A stretch of DNA of 64,000 bases. Origin: Cymodocea nodosa. Lineage: Eukaryota > Streptophyta > Magnoliopsida > Alismatales > Cymodoceaceae. A program made the translations under genes and the position numbers. The notes under the pieces are model-generated. The model saw nothing but the letters and a program-made list of their open reading frames with translations, had not been told where the DNA came from and ran no database searches. Location of the stretch: contig CM072340.1 in the NCBI GenBank assembly GCA_036874045.1, positions 8,571,001-8,635,000 on the forward strand, written 5' to 3'. This document shows positions 1 through 11,304 of this stretch, piece by piece (the stretch's first letter is position 1; the number at the start of each line of letters is the position of its first letter).

Positions 1-1101
1 AAGAAGAAACTGAACAAGAAACTAAATAAGTACATATGGAAAGAAATGACTCGACAAATTCCACTAAAGAGTAAGAAACTCTTCAGCAAATTTTGGAAAG
101 AATTCAAGATAGAGTAGAGAGTTCTGCCGGCTACAGAAGTAGAAGCAAAAATGCAAGAATCTCCAGAGCATTTTCAGTCTATTCAAGTTCAACACATGGA
201 AGAGGAAATTCAAGAACAAACCCCTCTAGAGCAACAAATTCACATTCCTGATCCGACTAAAGCAACAGTTTTAAATGAAGTACACTTTTGGAGTCAGGAA
301 GCTTATAATAAATATCAAGAGATTAGAGGTTTTGTTATCATTTATAGTAGGCCAGTAAATTGGGACGGGATGCAAGAAATCAAGGATTTATTTGAGTTCC
401 AAGGTCTACTGCAATTTATTTCTCAAGAGAGAGGGCATGTAGTATATGAGAATCTAGTGCCCTACTTCTATGCAAATTTAAGAGAAGGAGAAAGTGGATT
501 AATTTCCAACATGGAGCAAGCTGATGTACAGATAACACTAGAGCTTCTCCACAACATTTTAGGACTAAAGAATGGATTAGAAATTCTGGAAAGCACAACT
601 GTAGTTGAGTGGACAGAATAGATAATAAAGGATTGTTTAGTTATCAATCTTAGTGTGCCATTGTTAAATAGACTGAAGCACTTAAATGGTAAAGCACACA
701 TGATAGCTACCATTTTGATTAAGAATGTCTACCAACGACAAGGCCATGATATAGAACTACGTCAATTTGTCAAATGGGCCACGTATGTAGTTGTGAACAG
801 AATTCAGATAAATTGGTCTACTATTTTTATCTCCAAGCTAAGAACAGTAATGAAGAAACTATTTTATGGAGATTTGATTCCACTACTGATGGTGGATTGT
901 ATTGACTTCATGAAATGGACATCTAAAAGGATAAAATCAAGAGCCATTTTAGTGAAGGAATACAGAAACTACAATTATGCTGCTGTTGAGATTGCTGAAC
1001 CTTTTAGAGGAATTATAGGAGCTGTAGAAAGGATAAACCAATTAGAGCAACAATTAGAAAAACTCAAGAAGGAAGTAGATGAACTTAGGAAGAAAGATTA
1101 A
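1..1101 (+). pseudogene. Fossil of a retroelement extra ORF (plant transposon-protein type)
   Basis: The readable protein segments (151-621 and 655-1101) match, part for part, the third ORF of the family C elements elsewhere in the window. Shared marks are an acidic Glu/Gln-rich lead-in, a 'DLFEFQGLLQFI' block (compare 'GLFEFQGLIKFL' at 25540-25575), a 'NRIQINW' block and 'KLFYGD'. The last 40 residues form a Lys/Glu/Leu-rich coiled coil ending in 'DELRKKD'. The resemblance is to the plant 'putative transposon protein' domain, which has no proven function. The left end runs off the window. This copy is clearly more diverged than those at 24.1-26.3 kb and 37.4-39.7 kb, so it is an older or different family. 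It is broken, with a few breaks. Whether its parent was copia or gypsy cannot be told from what is visible. Confidence 0.6.
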
Positions 1102-1560
1102 ATTGTATTGTTTGTCTACTTGTACTAATATTTGTATGAAAAATATCTAATTTATTGAAATGTAAAATATTCATATAAATGAATATATGTTTTTCAGATG
1201 TATTTTCATTCATGTTTAAGAATGATGTAATGGATGAACTATCTTGAATATTATATAATTGTTTGAACAAGATGCAAGACTATATAAAAGAGTTACAAAT
1301 TTGCTGAATGACAGGATTAAATGCAAGATAACTAGTTAATGCTTGAAAATATCTACATGCTTCAAAGTAAAATGTAAATTCTGCATAACACGAAATGAAC
1401 TACAAGTTAAATATACATATCATGATCAAATTTAAATGAGTTTTAATTAGAACACTATAGTAATGACATGTATTTAACTTTATGTAAGTTGAAAAAAATG
1501 CAGGAGAGAAAAAAAATATAGAAGTTAATACGAGGAGTAAGTTTTAGAAATTTGCTAAGT
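1102..1560. other. AT-rich stretch with nothing recognised
   Basis: No coding frame or family match is visible. There is a TATA-like string near 1280 (tataaaag), but nothing around it supports a promoter call. It could be the 3' non-coding part of the element that supplied the ORF fossil to its left. Confidence 0.4.
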
Positions 1561-1745
1561 GTTAACTCAACAAAGTAAGTCCGTTGAGTTAACCTTAACT
1601 CCACAAGGTCAATAATATAATATAAGGTCACTCCATTGAGTTATTTGTAACTCAACGAAGTTAGTCCGTGGAGTTAGCAAATAGTAATCGAAGCTAGTCC
1701 ATTGAGTTAACTATAACTCAACGAGGTTAGTTCGTGAATTAAGCT
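1561..1745. repeat. Array of short hairpin motifs (TAACTCAACG / CGTTGAGTTA)
   Basis: About four imperfect copies of an inverted repeat lie in 185 bases. Each has an arm like 'taactcaacgaagttagtc' followed by its partner 'cgttgagtta' or 'cgtggagtta'. Arms are about 9-10 bases and loops about 8-10 bases. The same motif occurs at 3544-3573, near 5175-5205, at 60430-60520, in the family C LTRs and in the family C spacer. The block lies upstream of a TATA-like box and a gypsy gag fossil, which would suit a promoter-proximal element, but no function is shown. Confidence 0.6.
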
Positions 1746-2163
1746 GAAATGGTTATTCTTTTAGCCACGAACAAAACTTCGTGGGTTTAGAAGTTACTGA
1801 AATTTGAAATTAGAAGTGGCACATGTACCCATAAAAATAGAAACCACACTACACGTTACAAGACACGTTCTTCCAACGAGATTCATTTGCTTTATGGACG
1901 TGCATTATAAATATAGAATAACATGTTATTTATGAGTTACCAGCACTTTTGAAAGAAAAGGAAATTCGTTGGGGAACTAGAAGGAGAAGTAGCTGATTCA
2001 ACTTCATCCATCAACAACTATTTATTGAATATAAAGCTTCAGACTGGTATGTAATTAATCTTTTGCTATTTTACTTTATGTTAAGAGTTTATGAGCACAT
2101 GGATTCGTTCTCTTAGCACTTAACAATTAGTAAGAACACCTACATAGGATTACTCAACATAGA
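1746..2163 (+). promoter_or_regulatory. Possible promoter and leader with a candidate intron
   Basis: A good TATA-like string (tataaatata, 1906-1915) follows the hairpin block. A candidate splice donor (ctg|gtatgt, 2047) and acceptor (acatag|g, ending 2147) would bound an intron of about 101 bases just before the gag reading frame. A similar donor-like string (aag|gtatgtaattg) occurs near 5120. Everything here is inference from signals. It could be an LTR-plus-leader whose ends I cannot define. Confidence 0.25.
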
Positions 2164-3440
2164 GCTGTACTGAAATATTTTTTGAATTGGACTTTAACGA
2201 AATCCTTAGGGGTGTAGCTAACCTTTCTTTAAAAGAGAATGAAGATATGGCTGCTCTAGTAGAAAAACCATTAGGGGAAATTCTGTATCCTGAATTAGTT
2301 GATGAACCTTCATGCATTCGATTGCCAAACTTTGAGGAAGATAGGTTTGAACTGAAATCTAATTATATTAGTCAATTGCCACATTTTCATGGATTAGAAA
2401 GAGAGAATGCCTATTATTTCCTTAGAGAATTTAACAAAGTTTGTCAAATGATGAAAATGCCGAACATGAGTATAGATGCTATTAAACTTAGATATATCCC
2501 TTTTGCTTTAAAAGACATAGCTAAGAGATGGTTATATACTTTATCACCTAATTCAATTTCTACATGGACTGAATTTTGCTCTATTTTTCTAGAAAAATAT
2601 TATCCAACACATCAAATGATTAAAAAGACAAAGAAAATATTAATGTGTTGCCATAAACAAGGAGAATCATTCTGGAAATATTTTGAAAGATTTAAAGATT
2701 TACTGACTTAATGTCCACATCATGCAATGAGTAAAGCACAATTAATAGGTATAATTTATGAACGCATAGATGTTTCAACGAAATCTTTATTAGAATCTAC
2801 TTGTCAGAATGGATTTTTAAAAATGTGTAGTGAAGAAGCATGGGCATATTTAGAAAACTTTACAAAAAAAACTACATAGTGGGAAAACTCAACTGAAGCT
2901 ATTATAGATAAAAGAATATTTCCAAGGGGAATGCATGAAATAGATTCAAGCGCTATGCTTGAAGTTAAGTTAACTGAATTAACAAAGAAAATAGAAGAGT
3001 TATCATTAAATCAAAAGCTAGCAGAAAAGAATGCAAACGTTAATGATTTAGATATTATTTTTGCTAGAAATCATAAAGATAACTTTGGAAATTCTTATAA
3101 CCCTAATTGGAGAAATCACTCCAATTTATCTTGGAGAAACAACAATTTCCAAGGAGGAGAAAATATAAATGACAAAAATATAAGTTATGAAGCATTAATT
3201 GAACAAGGATCTAGAATAGAGAAATTATAAAAGATAATCCAACAATTAAACAATCGTTTAGATCTTGTATTTGCAAATGTTGGAATTCAAAATGAAAATA
3301 TGAATAGAAATATACCCCCTAGATAGAAGGAATCAATGGAAGTTAGACCTACTGGAGGATTGTCAATGCAAGCAGTACTTAACCTTGTCAATAGAACTGT
3401 TAATGAAATTCATACCTCCTATGGGAGGGAAGCTAAATAA
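2164..3440 (+). pseudogene. Ty3/gypsy (Athila-type) gag fossil
   Basis: The frame from about 2187 reads a typical plant gypsy gag. An N-terminal acidic leader is followed by 'LPHFHGLERENAYYFLREF', the capsid hallmark of Athila-type elements, then 'LKDIAKRWLYTL', 'TWTEFCSIFLEKYYP' and 'GESFWKYFERFKDLL'. The end (3356-3440) reads 'GGLSMQAVLNLVNRTVNEI'. Gag would form the virus-like particle. No ATG opens the frame (the first codon after the upstream stop region is TTG), so translation probably began upstream or after splicing. No protease, reverse transcriptase or integrase follows; an F-box pseudogene lies there instead. Broken, with a few breaks. Old, with no paired LTRs in view to date it. 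Confidence 0.75.
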
Positions 3441-3543
3441 AGTAGTAGAACTGAAGTAACTATGTATAATATAGTAAGTAGAAAAATATAAAAAGAAAAA
3501 ATGTTAAGTTTAATTATAGTTAGTAGTATCGTAGAATTATTAC

Positions 3544-3573
3544 TTAACTCAACGAACTTAGTCTGTTAAGTTA
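3544..3573. repeat. Hairpin motif upstream of the F-box pseudogene
   Basis: The inverted repeat 'ttaactcaacg' ... 'tgttaagtta' has a loop of about 9 bases. It is one copy of the motif family described at 1561-1745. It lies about 30 bases before the F-box reading frame. Confidence 0.55.
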
Positions 3574-3605
3574 TGACTTAACTCCACAAGGGTAAGTAAG
3601 TAGCT

Positions 3606-4797
3606 ATGTTAATTTTATCTTTGTTAAATTTTTGTTTATGTTATACAGAATCACAACAAATGGAATTGATGAAATTACCACTAGATGCACTTAGGGAAGT
3701 ATTGAGTAACCTGTCAGCTAAAGATATGTGCAGATTGTGTTGTGTATCAAAGGATATTAAAGACTATGTTAGAGAAAAATTTTCATGGACTACAAGCTGC
3801 AAAAATGACTAAGATTAGAGATGGATTTTTATGGAAGTCATTTAATCGTAGTTCAATCTGCTATGAATATCTGAATATGGAAGAAACTATTAGAATTTCA
3901 CCCAATACATTACAAGGAATAGATCATATTATGGGGATGGATGAAGGATTAATTATATACAGAACCAAACCAAGGAATGCAATTCTGTTACCTGATATTT
4001 TGATTAGAAATCCTATCACAAGAGAAGAATGGAATATAGGAAGGCCTAATAGATTTGAAGTACCAATTGAAAATTGTGGGTCAGCTTTAATCTTTTCTGA
4101 TAAAAATTCGACCATTCCTGAAAGATTGTATTACTAGAGATCAACTGAAAATTGGGATGAAGATTTATGTTTAAGTGTGTATGATTTTCTGAATAGATCT
4201 TGGACTAAAAATACTATGATATATCTAGGACAGAAAGCATTAATTAACAACATACATGTCGTACTTGATGGATATATATATCTAGTCATAGAAATATTAG
4301 TTGCATTTAGATCTGATTTATACATAGTAAGCATAGATAGTTATGATGATGATTTTATAGAAATATTGCCTATATCGAGTGATATAGCTAAACCACCATC
4401 TGCAGAATATGATAAAATTCAATTAGGAATGTGGTATAATGAATATGATGATCCTACTTTATGTCTGATAAGATGGTGGGATGAATTGAGGAAATTTCAA
4501 ATATGGATTATGAAAGACCTAAATGAATGGAAGTAGGAAGAGGAATATGTTGAAATAGATGTAGAAATAGAAATGGCTACATTATCTTGGAACAGAAGAG
4601 GATCCCTTTCTGTATTTCATTTCATTAATGGTAATACACTTATATTTAGCATTGATAACATATTGCAAGTTTACGAACTAGAAAGGAAAACGAACTACAT
4701 TAAAACAAAATTAATAGCGAAAAGAATTATGCCTAAAAAGTTTGCATGGATTGACACGTTTATTCCATTTGTTACTACTTTTCAATCATGTTCTTAA
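3606..4797 (+). pseudogene. F-box protein pseudogene (F-box plus associated domain)
   Basis: This is the only host-type gene seen. F-box proteins are the substrate-binding subunits of SCF ubiquitin ligases. The first frame (ATG at 3606, or a second ATG at 3660) carries an F-box, 'LPLDALREVLSNL' then 'DMCRLCCVSKDI'. The following ~340 codons resemble an F-box-associated beta-propeller domain: 'GMDEGLIIYR', 'ILIRNPITREEWNIG', then segments with 'VYDFLNRSWTKN' and 'LSWNRRGSLSVFHFINGN'. Intact it would be about 395 residues, normal for F-box/FBA proteins, and intronless like many plant members. It is not functional: the frame shifts between about 3742 and 3800, and stops lie in frame at 4135-4137 and 4534-4536. 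It sits between a gypsy gag fossil and a gypsy 3'-end motif, so it may have been carried by an element; alternatively it is ordinary host DNA flanked by debris. Confidence 0.7.
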
Positions 4798-5165
4798 ATT
4801 GTGACTCTATAATTTTAATGTTGTGTGTATTTTGCATTTATTTCTAGAAAAAGAAAAAGAAAAGAAAAAATTTTAGTTTTAGTTTTATTTTATTAAAGAA
4901 AAAAAATAAAATATCAATCCAATTTGTTGGTATCTGTTCTGGGAAACCAACTGGCTTGCTTGTGAGCCACCAAAGGCATAGGAGTCTAGGTTCCACACAA
5001 GACACTGATTTAACAAGTTATGTTTTGTTATTTTGTTATATATTCTGCTTTTATTTGTGAATGAATAGTTTTTCAGAATCAAAAATCAGAAGATATTGAA
5101 GGAGATACAAAAGGACAAGGTATGTAATTGATTACTTATCTTGAATTTACATTTAAACTCAGTTC
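4798..5165. other. AT-rich stretch after the F-box pseudogene, nothing recognised
   Basis: It contains an A/G-rich and T-rich run (4848-4915) and no convincing reading frame. A donor-like 'gtatgtaattg' string lies near 5120, but no partner acceptor stands out. Confidence 0.4.
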
Positions 5166-5273
5166 ATGGAGTAATTCATTAACTCAATGAATTAAGTTCG
5201 TTGAGTTAGGAGCTAAGTCAACGAAACAATATTCATGCCTGCTACAATTACTATATTTACTGTAAAATCTTTT

Positions 5274-5311
5274 ACATTGAGGACAATGCAAAATGTAGGT
5301 ATGGGGGGAGG
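5274..5311 (+). promoter_or_regulatory. Gypsy 3'-terminal stem-loop and polypurine-like tract
   Basis: A small hairpin (acattgaggacaatgc, 5274-5289) is followed by a purine tract (aggtatggggggagg, 5297-5311). The same pair, 'acattggggacaatgc' plus 'aggtatagggggg', occurs on the minus strand at 22279-22316 in gypsy element T. This combination is familiar from the 3' region of plant Athila/Tat elements. Its presence suggests that the gag at 2164-3440 and this 3' end once bounded a single element. Confidence 0.55.
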
Positions 5312-6523
5312 TAATTAAAGTAACAACCATGTAATTTTGTTAATTAGAGGAACTAGGATGGTACTGCAAAGTTATGTGGAAATTGAAAATTTTTTTTATG
5401 AATTTGCTGTAACTATCAGATAATTGAAATTGTAAAATTTTTAAGAACTGTAACTACTTGAATGTTATATAAGATGATACAGAATTTTACTATTCATACA
5501 AATCTAGATATAGTATCTTATGTTTTTGCTGAATTTTATGAGTTTAACAGTTTCACGATTTTAAAAAGAAAACAAAATGCTTAATTGAAACTCAGTAAAC
5601 TATTTGAAATCCTAGAAGAGCTGAAATGTTGATTTTTGGATTAAATGAAATACATATGATCAATGATACATTTAATTTGGTTGACTAAACTTGTAGAATG
5701 ATTTATGTGTAAATATTATTAAACTACAAAAAAAGTATGAGCTTATTGATATGGATTCATATTTTCAGTAAATAATAGAAGCAGGACTATAGTAGATTTA
5801 TGTTTTATTGCATCTATATTAATGGAATACGTATATATACTGTATTGAAAAGAAAAAAAGAGGAAAAAAGAGAAAAACTTTGAGAGTTTATTGACTTGTT
5901 TGATCACGAGCCTTTTGTACTTGAGCAGATAGGTATGTAAGGATTGTTGACCTAAAAAATGACTCTTTAAATCTAGCAACCTAAGATCCTGATCAGATTT
6001 GGGATTGTTGACTGAAAGCTTGATACATGGGTACATTAGAAAGCTCTTGTATGATTCAAGCTTGTCAAATTAACTTTTAAAGTACAAATATGCATATACT
6101 ATTCTGAAAACATACAAGTGTTTTGTGAAATACAAATATCTTTTGAATCGAGTATATTTTCTGTTATCTAAGATTGTTGAAGTATGAATCTAGAATAGAC
6201 TTTTGAAGTTGTTTATCTGAGATACAATTCTTTATTCTACTTGTCTTAATCATATTGAATTAGATTATGTTTTGATTCATATATTGTTGAAATTTATTCT
6301 GAAAATCATATTGGAAAATGAAGGATGATAGATGTTGAAAAGAAGAAAAAAATGATAATATAATTAACACCTATGTGATGCTAATATATTTTGTATGTAA
6401 TTTACATATGTTTTAAATATATTTGTAGGTTGAAGAGGAGAAAACAAAGTTAAAACAGATTACTAAAAAATACAGAATATCTATATAGTAATCTAAATTA
6501 TGTATTTTGAAGAAGAACAAAAT
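5312..6523 (+). mobile_element. Diverged piece of the family C spacer
   Basis: From about 5640, and clearly from 5740 to 6523, this resembles the non-coding spacer between pol and the third ORF of the Sirevirus family C elements (compare 23104-23640 on the same strand and 40000-41280 reversed). Landmarks are 'gattgttgactgaaagct', 'gaaagctcttgtatgattc' and 'ggttgaagaggagaaaac'. It is more diverged than the other copies and is cut at 6523 by a reversed family C LTR piece. The first ~300 bases show no clear match. Confidence 0.6.
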
Positions 6524-7110
6524 TGTAGGATCGTATGGCTACACAAGAGGGGGGTGAATTGTGTTTTTCAACATTTTCGATTATAATTGAAACTTTAAAA
6601 CTCAAAAACAACTCGAGACACTGTTTTCATAAAATCATTTTTATTCAAGGTTCCAATTACAATATACAATTCAATTCTCCTCAAAAGTTGTAGATGCAAT
6701 TATATATCAATACCATGTTTCATCTAAACAATTTCATAACTACAAATAGAGAAAACTAATTTGCGGAATTTAAAACATTTCTCCCTGTTTGAGATCTTTC
6801 TTCTTCTTCTCTTTCTTCTTCAGCAATTCTTTAGTGACGAATATCTAGTCTTTCTCTACTTCACCGAATTTGCTTTCTTCTAATACTTTAAATCTTTAAT
6901 GACATAAATCTAACCCTTTCTGCTTCACTGAATTTTCTTCCATCTGATACTTCAAATCTTCAGTGACATATATCTTACCTTTTTCTGCTTCATTGAATTT
7001 TCTTCCACCTGAGAGCTTTTTTCCAAAGAGGTGTTTTTGATCCCTGAAAAGATTTTTTGTTTGGTGTGTAAGGATAACTGATCAATGAGAATTCTATGCC
7101 TTTTATGCAA
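6524..7110 (-). repeat. Partial family C LTR (reversed)
   Basis: It begins with the family C terminus (tgtaggatcgtatggctac on the plus strand, the LTR end read backwards). It follows the C1 LTR at 35229-35750 closely, including the pyrimidine-rich 'cttcttcttctctttcttc' stretch and the 'gtgtttttgatccctgaaaa' block. Similarity stops near 7110, where Tork-type pol sequence begins. It carries the R/U5 side of the LTR only. Confidence 0.8.
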
Positions 7111-7139
7111 CAGTTGCTGAAAATGGAGACTCAAGGTTT

Positions 7140-10100
7140 GACTGTGATTTCTCCCTTACTATATGCTGTAGTGTCTACTCCGATCATAGTTGGATTATGG
7201 ATTCTGGTGCATCACATCATATGACTCCCAACAGAGAATATTTCCATACATATGAGGAGGTAGATGGTGGACATGTCACTTTAGTAGATAATGATGTTTG
7301 TGACAGAACATGTGTTGGTTCTATCAGATTCAGGATGCATGATGGGACGATCAAAGTCTTGGAGGATGTTTAGCATGTGCCAAGTTTGGGCAAGAGCCTT
7401 ATTTCACTAATGACTCTTGATCAGAAAGGTTTCAGTTTTTTAGGTGGAGGAGGTAAACTTCACGTTTTGAAAGGTTCCCTAGTAATAATGAAGGGAATCA
7501 AGGATGGGCCTTTATACATTCTTCAAGGCAAACCTATCATTGGATCAGTAGCTGCGACAATAAGTGATCAATAGTCTATGTCAGCTATTTGGCATTCCAG
7601 GTTAGGACATTTGGGTCTAAAGGAAATGTAAAAGCTCAGCACACTTGGCAGGTTAGATGGTCATATCTTTACAGATATTGATTTATGTAGGCATTGTATC
7701 TATGGGAAATAGAAATGTTTTTCCTTTGGGAGAGCAGAACATTCTACCAAGGGGAAGTTGGATTATGTCCATGCAAATTGTTGGGGACCATCTCAACAAC
7801 CCTCTTTAGCAGGTTCTAAGTATTTTCTCTCCATTATTGATGACTTTAGTCATATGACTTGGGTTTTCGTTATGAAACATAAGATTGAGGCCTTCAAGAA
7901 CTTTAAATAGTGGAAGGCTATTGTTGAAAACCAAGTAGGGAGGAAAGTAAAATACTTGAGAACAGATAATGGATTAGAATTTTGCTCAAATGAATTTGAC
8001 ATTTTTTGCAAAGATGCAGGCATAACTAGGCATTATACTGTTAGGGGAACTCCACAACAGAATGGAGTTGCAGAACGTCTTAATAGGACGTTGTTGGAGA
8101 GAGCTAGGTGCATGCTTTCTCATGTTGGGCTGGAAAAATGTTTTTGGGCTGAAGCTATTAACGCAGCCTCCTATTTGGTGAACAGGTCGCCATCTAATGC
8201 AATTGGCGACAAGATCCCTTATGAAGTATGGATAGATAAAGTGGCTAACTATTCCAAATTGAAAGTATTTGGATGTCCTACGTATTACCATGTGAATCAT
8301 CTTCACATGGTAAATTGGAGCCACGTGCCAAGGAAGGCATCTTTGTGGGATACGGAATGAGAGTAAAAGGATATAGAATATATGATAAAGAAATAAGAAA
8401 AGTCATTCATAGCAGGGATGTTACTTTTGATGAGGTTTCTTTGATGCACAAGAAAGAAAAGCCAACTGTTTTGGATCCACCTAGTACTCCTAAGCAGGTG
8501 GAGCTTGATTTGAATCAACCGTTGATATCTGATCAGTCTGTTCCTATTGATACAAATCAACATTTGATTTTAGAAGATGATCGAGGAGATGAATTTGTTG
8601 AGGACACACGTCCAAGGTGTGTTGCCAGAGATCGTCCTAGGAGGGATGTTCACCCTCCATAGAGGTATGGCTACAATAATATGGTCGCTTTTTCCCTACA
8701 GGTAGCTAGTGAGGTGGAGGATGTTGACCCACCTAGTTTTGATGTTGCCATTAGCAGACCAGAAGCCGTACATTGGTTGGGAGCTATGCAAGAAGAACTA
8801 TACTTTTTGCATAAGAATAGGACTTGGGAGTTGGTAAAATGTTCCAAAGACAGGAATGTTGTTGGTTGCAAATGGGTGTTCAAAAGGAAATCAGGAATGC
8901 AGGGCAACCTTGGAATACAATACAAGGCAAGATTTGTAGCAAAAGGGTTTTCATAGAAGGAGGGTGTGGACTTCAATGAAGTCTTTGCTCCAGTAGTTAG
9001 ACACACCTCCATTTGAGTCATTTTGGCAATTGTTGTAGTAAAGGATTTAGAACTTGAATAGTTGGATGTGAAAACAGCTTTCTTGCATGGTGATTTAGAT
9101 GAGGACATTTGGATGGAACAGCCAACAGGTTTTGCAGAAAGAGGTAGATTAGACCTCGTTTGTAAGTTGCAGAAATCTTTGTATGGGCTGAAATAGTCTC
9201 CCAAGCAGTGGTATAAAAGATTTGATTCTTTTATCACTGATGTTGGTTTTGTTAGAAGTAGTTTTGATTCATGTGTCTATATTAAACAAATTAAAGAAGA
9301 ATTTGTTTACTTGCTCTTGTATGTGGATGACATTTTGATTGCAGCCAAAGATGTCAATGAAATACAGGTTTTGAAAGACACATTGAAATCTGAATTTGCA
9401 ATGAAGGATTTAGGATCGGTAGGTAAAATCCTTTGGATGGAGATTTATCGCGACAGGAGCATTGGAAGATTATTTCTCCATCATCATAGTTATGTTCTAA
9501 AGATTTTAAGCAGGTTTGGCATGGCTTCAAGCAAAGCCATTGAAACGCCCTATGATAGGAACCTGCGATTATCAGTTGCTATGGAACCTTAGACGCAATC
9601 TGAAAAGGAGTACATGAAGAAAGTTTCATATTCACAGGCAGTTGGCAGTCTTATGTATGCCATGGTTTGTACTCATCCTAATCTTGCTTACCCTCTTAGT
9701 GTTGAAGCAGGTTTATGTCGAATCCAGGGAAGAGTCATTGATAGGCCGTGAAAAGGATCTTTAAGTACTTGAAGGGCATGTCTGATGTAGGATTGATTTA
9801 TGGTGTTAAATATAACTATAGTATGGCTGGATATTCTGTTTCAGATTTTGTAGGTGATGTTGATCAACGTAGATCCTTAACAGGATATATCTTCACATTG
9901 GCAAATTCCATTATTAGTTGAAAATCTGCTCTACAGCCTACTGTATCTTTATCCACCATAGAGGCTGAGTATATGGCGATGATAAAAGCTGCAAAAGAAG
10001 GTATTTGGCTGAAGGGGTTACTTGGAGACTTTGGTCTGTGATATGATAAAGCAGAAATTTTCTATGATAGTCTTAGTGCCATCAGCTTAATGAAGGACAA

Positions 10101-10281
10101 TGTGTTTCATGACAGGACAAAGCACATTGATGTTCATTATCACTTTCTTAGAACAGAAGATCGCATGAAGATTTTGAAGATCAACACACATGACAATCCA
10201 GACGATATGTTTATGAAAGGCGTTCTTGAAAGCAAGTTTAAGCATTGCTTAGACTTACTTAATGTGTTTGCTTATAGTTGA
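7140..10281 (+). pseudogene. Tork-type copia pol fossil
   Basis: Domains visible in order. The protease has the active-site block 'WIMDSGASHHMTPN' (about 7195-7235). The pre-integrase zinc region is 'IWHSRLGHLGLKEM' (about 7590). The integrase core includes 'LSIIDDFSHMTWVFVMKH' and 'LRTDNGLEFCSNEFDIFC' (about 7830-8020). The reverse transcriptase includes 'GCKWVFKRKSG' (about 8865) and the catalytic 'LLYVDDILIAA' (9311-9345). RNase H includes 'STIEAEYMAMIKAAKEG' (about 9950-10005) and 'HIDVHYHFLRTEDRM' (10120-10165). The frame ends at 10279-10281, about 75 bases before the LTR. In life this would be a polyprotein that copies element RNA into DNA and inserts it. Broken, with more than ten breaks. 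Confidence 0.85.
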
Positions 10282-10344
10282 CCCTTCGGGTCTTTTGAAG
10301 ATGGAAATTTGTTTGGTTCTAGGTGGAGTTTGTAAATTCAAGGC

Positions 10345-10355
10345 AAGGCGGAAAT
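10345..10355 (+). promoter_or_regulatory. Polypurine tract of the Tork element
   Basis: The string 'aaggcggaaat' directly precedes the LTR start TGTTA, the expected place for plus-strand DNA priming. Confidence 0.65.
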
Positions 10356-10662
10356 TGTTATTATGTGTCTTGAATTAGTTTGTTACACATAGGGGGTAGT
10401 TTTGTCCTTAGCCACTTGGGGGTACACAAATGTTATAAATAGACTCCCAACGTGTGCTTTTGGATGATGATGAATCTTGTATCCCTTTGTGATCACCTAG
10501 AGAGAATCAATCAGTTAAGCTCCATCTGTGGACGTACCCAATTGGGGAACTACGTTAAACCTTGGTGTTTTTGCATTTGTTTCACACATTTTCTCATTTG
10601 CCTTCTTCTTTCTTCTCCACAAGTCCAAACTTCTCCCTTTCTACACTTCTTTTCGCATAACA
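10356..10662 (+). repeat. 3' LTR of the Tork element (307 bp)
   Basis: It runs from TGTTATTATG to GCATAACA, so both ends carry the TG...CA and TGTTA/TAACA inverted ends. A TATA box (ttataaata, 10433-10441) lies about 80 bases in, giving a short U3, as expected for small copia LTRs. The other LTR is not in the window. Confidence 0.75.
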
Positions 10663-11304
10663 GTTACAAATAGAATATAACATTGCCAATTCACATAGAA
10701 TTCTACACAACTCCAAATGAAGCATGTAAATACTCATTGGAAAGCAAATTTCATCTAATTTCTAGAAAAAATCACTGAATTATATTTTAAATACTTTCAT
10801 AATAGCATATTTTTAAAATTCATTAATAGAAACCTATCCAGAATTCTATAAAACAACCCTGTTTTCTAAGATTTTTATCTTTTAACATACTAATCAAAAT
10901 TTTATGCATAATATTCAAAAGAAATCTCAGAATCCAAGTATTTCAGGAAAAATATCATAAAAATGAGTTTTAATCTCATGCACATAAAAAATTTAAATTT
11001 CTAGATAGGCAGATTTTGTCTTAATAATTTGTGCACAAAGATTATCATTACTCCATTAAGCTACTTGTCACCAAATTATACACTTAATTAAACATGTAAC
11101 AAGCAATTCAGAAATCAAGGAAGATGAATACATGAAGTGGCCAATCCATAAATTCATTTCCTTGCAAACACACAAAGAAAAATAATAACTCATACAAAAT
11201 AAGAAAACAAATAAAACTAGAATGATATAAAGGATATTAAATCTTGCAAATCATCTAATAAATCATTTTAACACCAAAAGTCCTCGGCAACGGTGCCAAA
11301 AACT
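10663..11304 (-). mobile_element. Gypsy T leader with primer-binding site
   Basis: Read on the minus strand, the LTR at 11305 is followed after 6-7 bases by a primer-binding site (tcggcaacggtgcca on the plus strand, 11284-11298). It is complementary to the 3' end of plant tRNA-Asp, as used by Athila/Tat elements. The rest (10663-11283) is AT-rich, non-coding, and would be the 5' leader. It stops at the Tork 3' LTR. Confidence 0.65.

Larger units (their letters stand above)
7111..10662 (+). mobile_element. Partial Ty1/copia element, Tork/Tnt1 type
   Basis: Only the protease-to-3' LTR part is present. The order protease, integrase, reverse transcriptase, RNase H is the copia order. The short LTR (307 bp), the polypurine tract directly before it, and sequence blocks such as 'GTPQQNGVAERLNRTLLER' point to the Tork (Tnt1-like) lineage. 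No 5' LTR, primer site or gag is visible, so the two ends cannot be compared and no target duplication can be assigned (GTTAC follows the 3' LTR). Heavily broken (more than ten breaks), so probably older than the Sirevirus copies nearby. Confidence 0.8.

Noticed and set aside
8671-9237. A 188-codon open frame on the minus strand
   Set aside because: It lies antisense to the Tork reverse transcriptase, whose motifs are clear on the plus strand. The minus-strand protein shows no domain.
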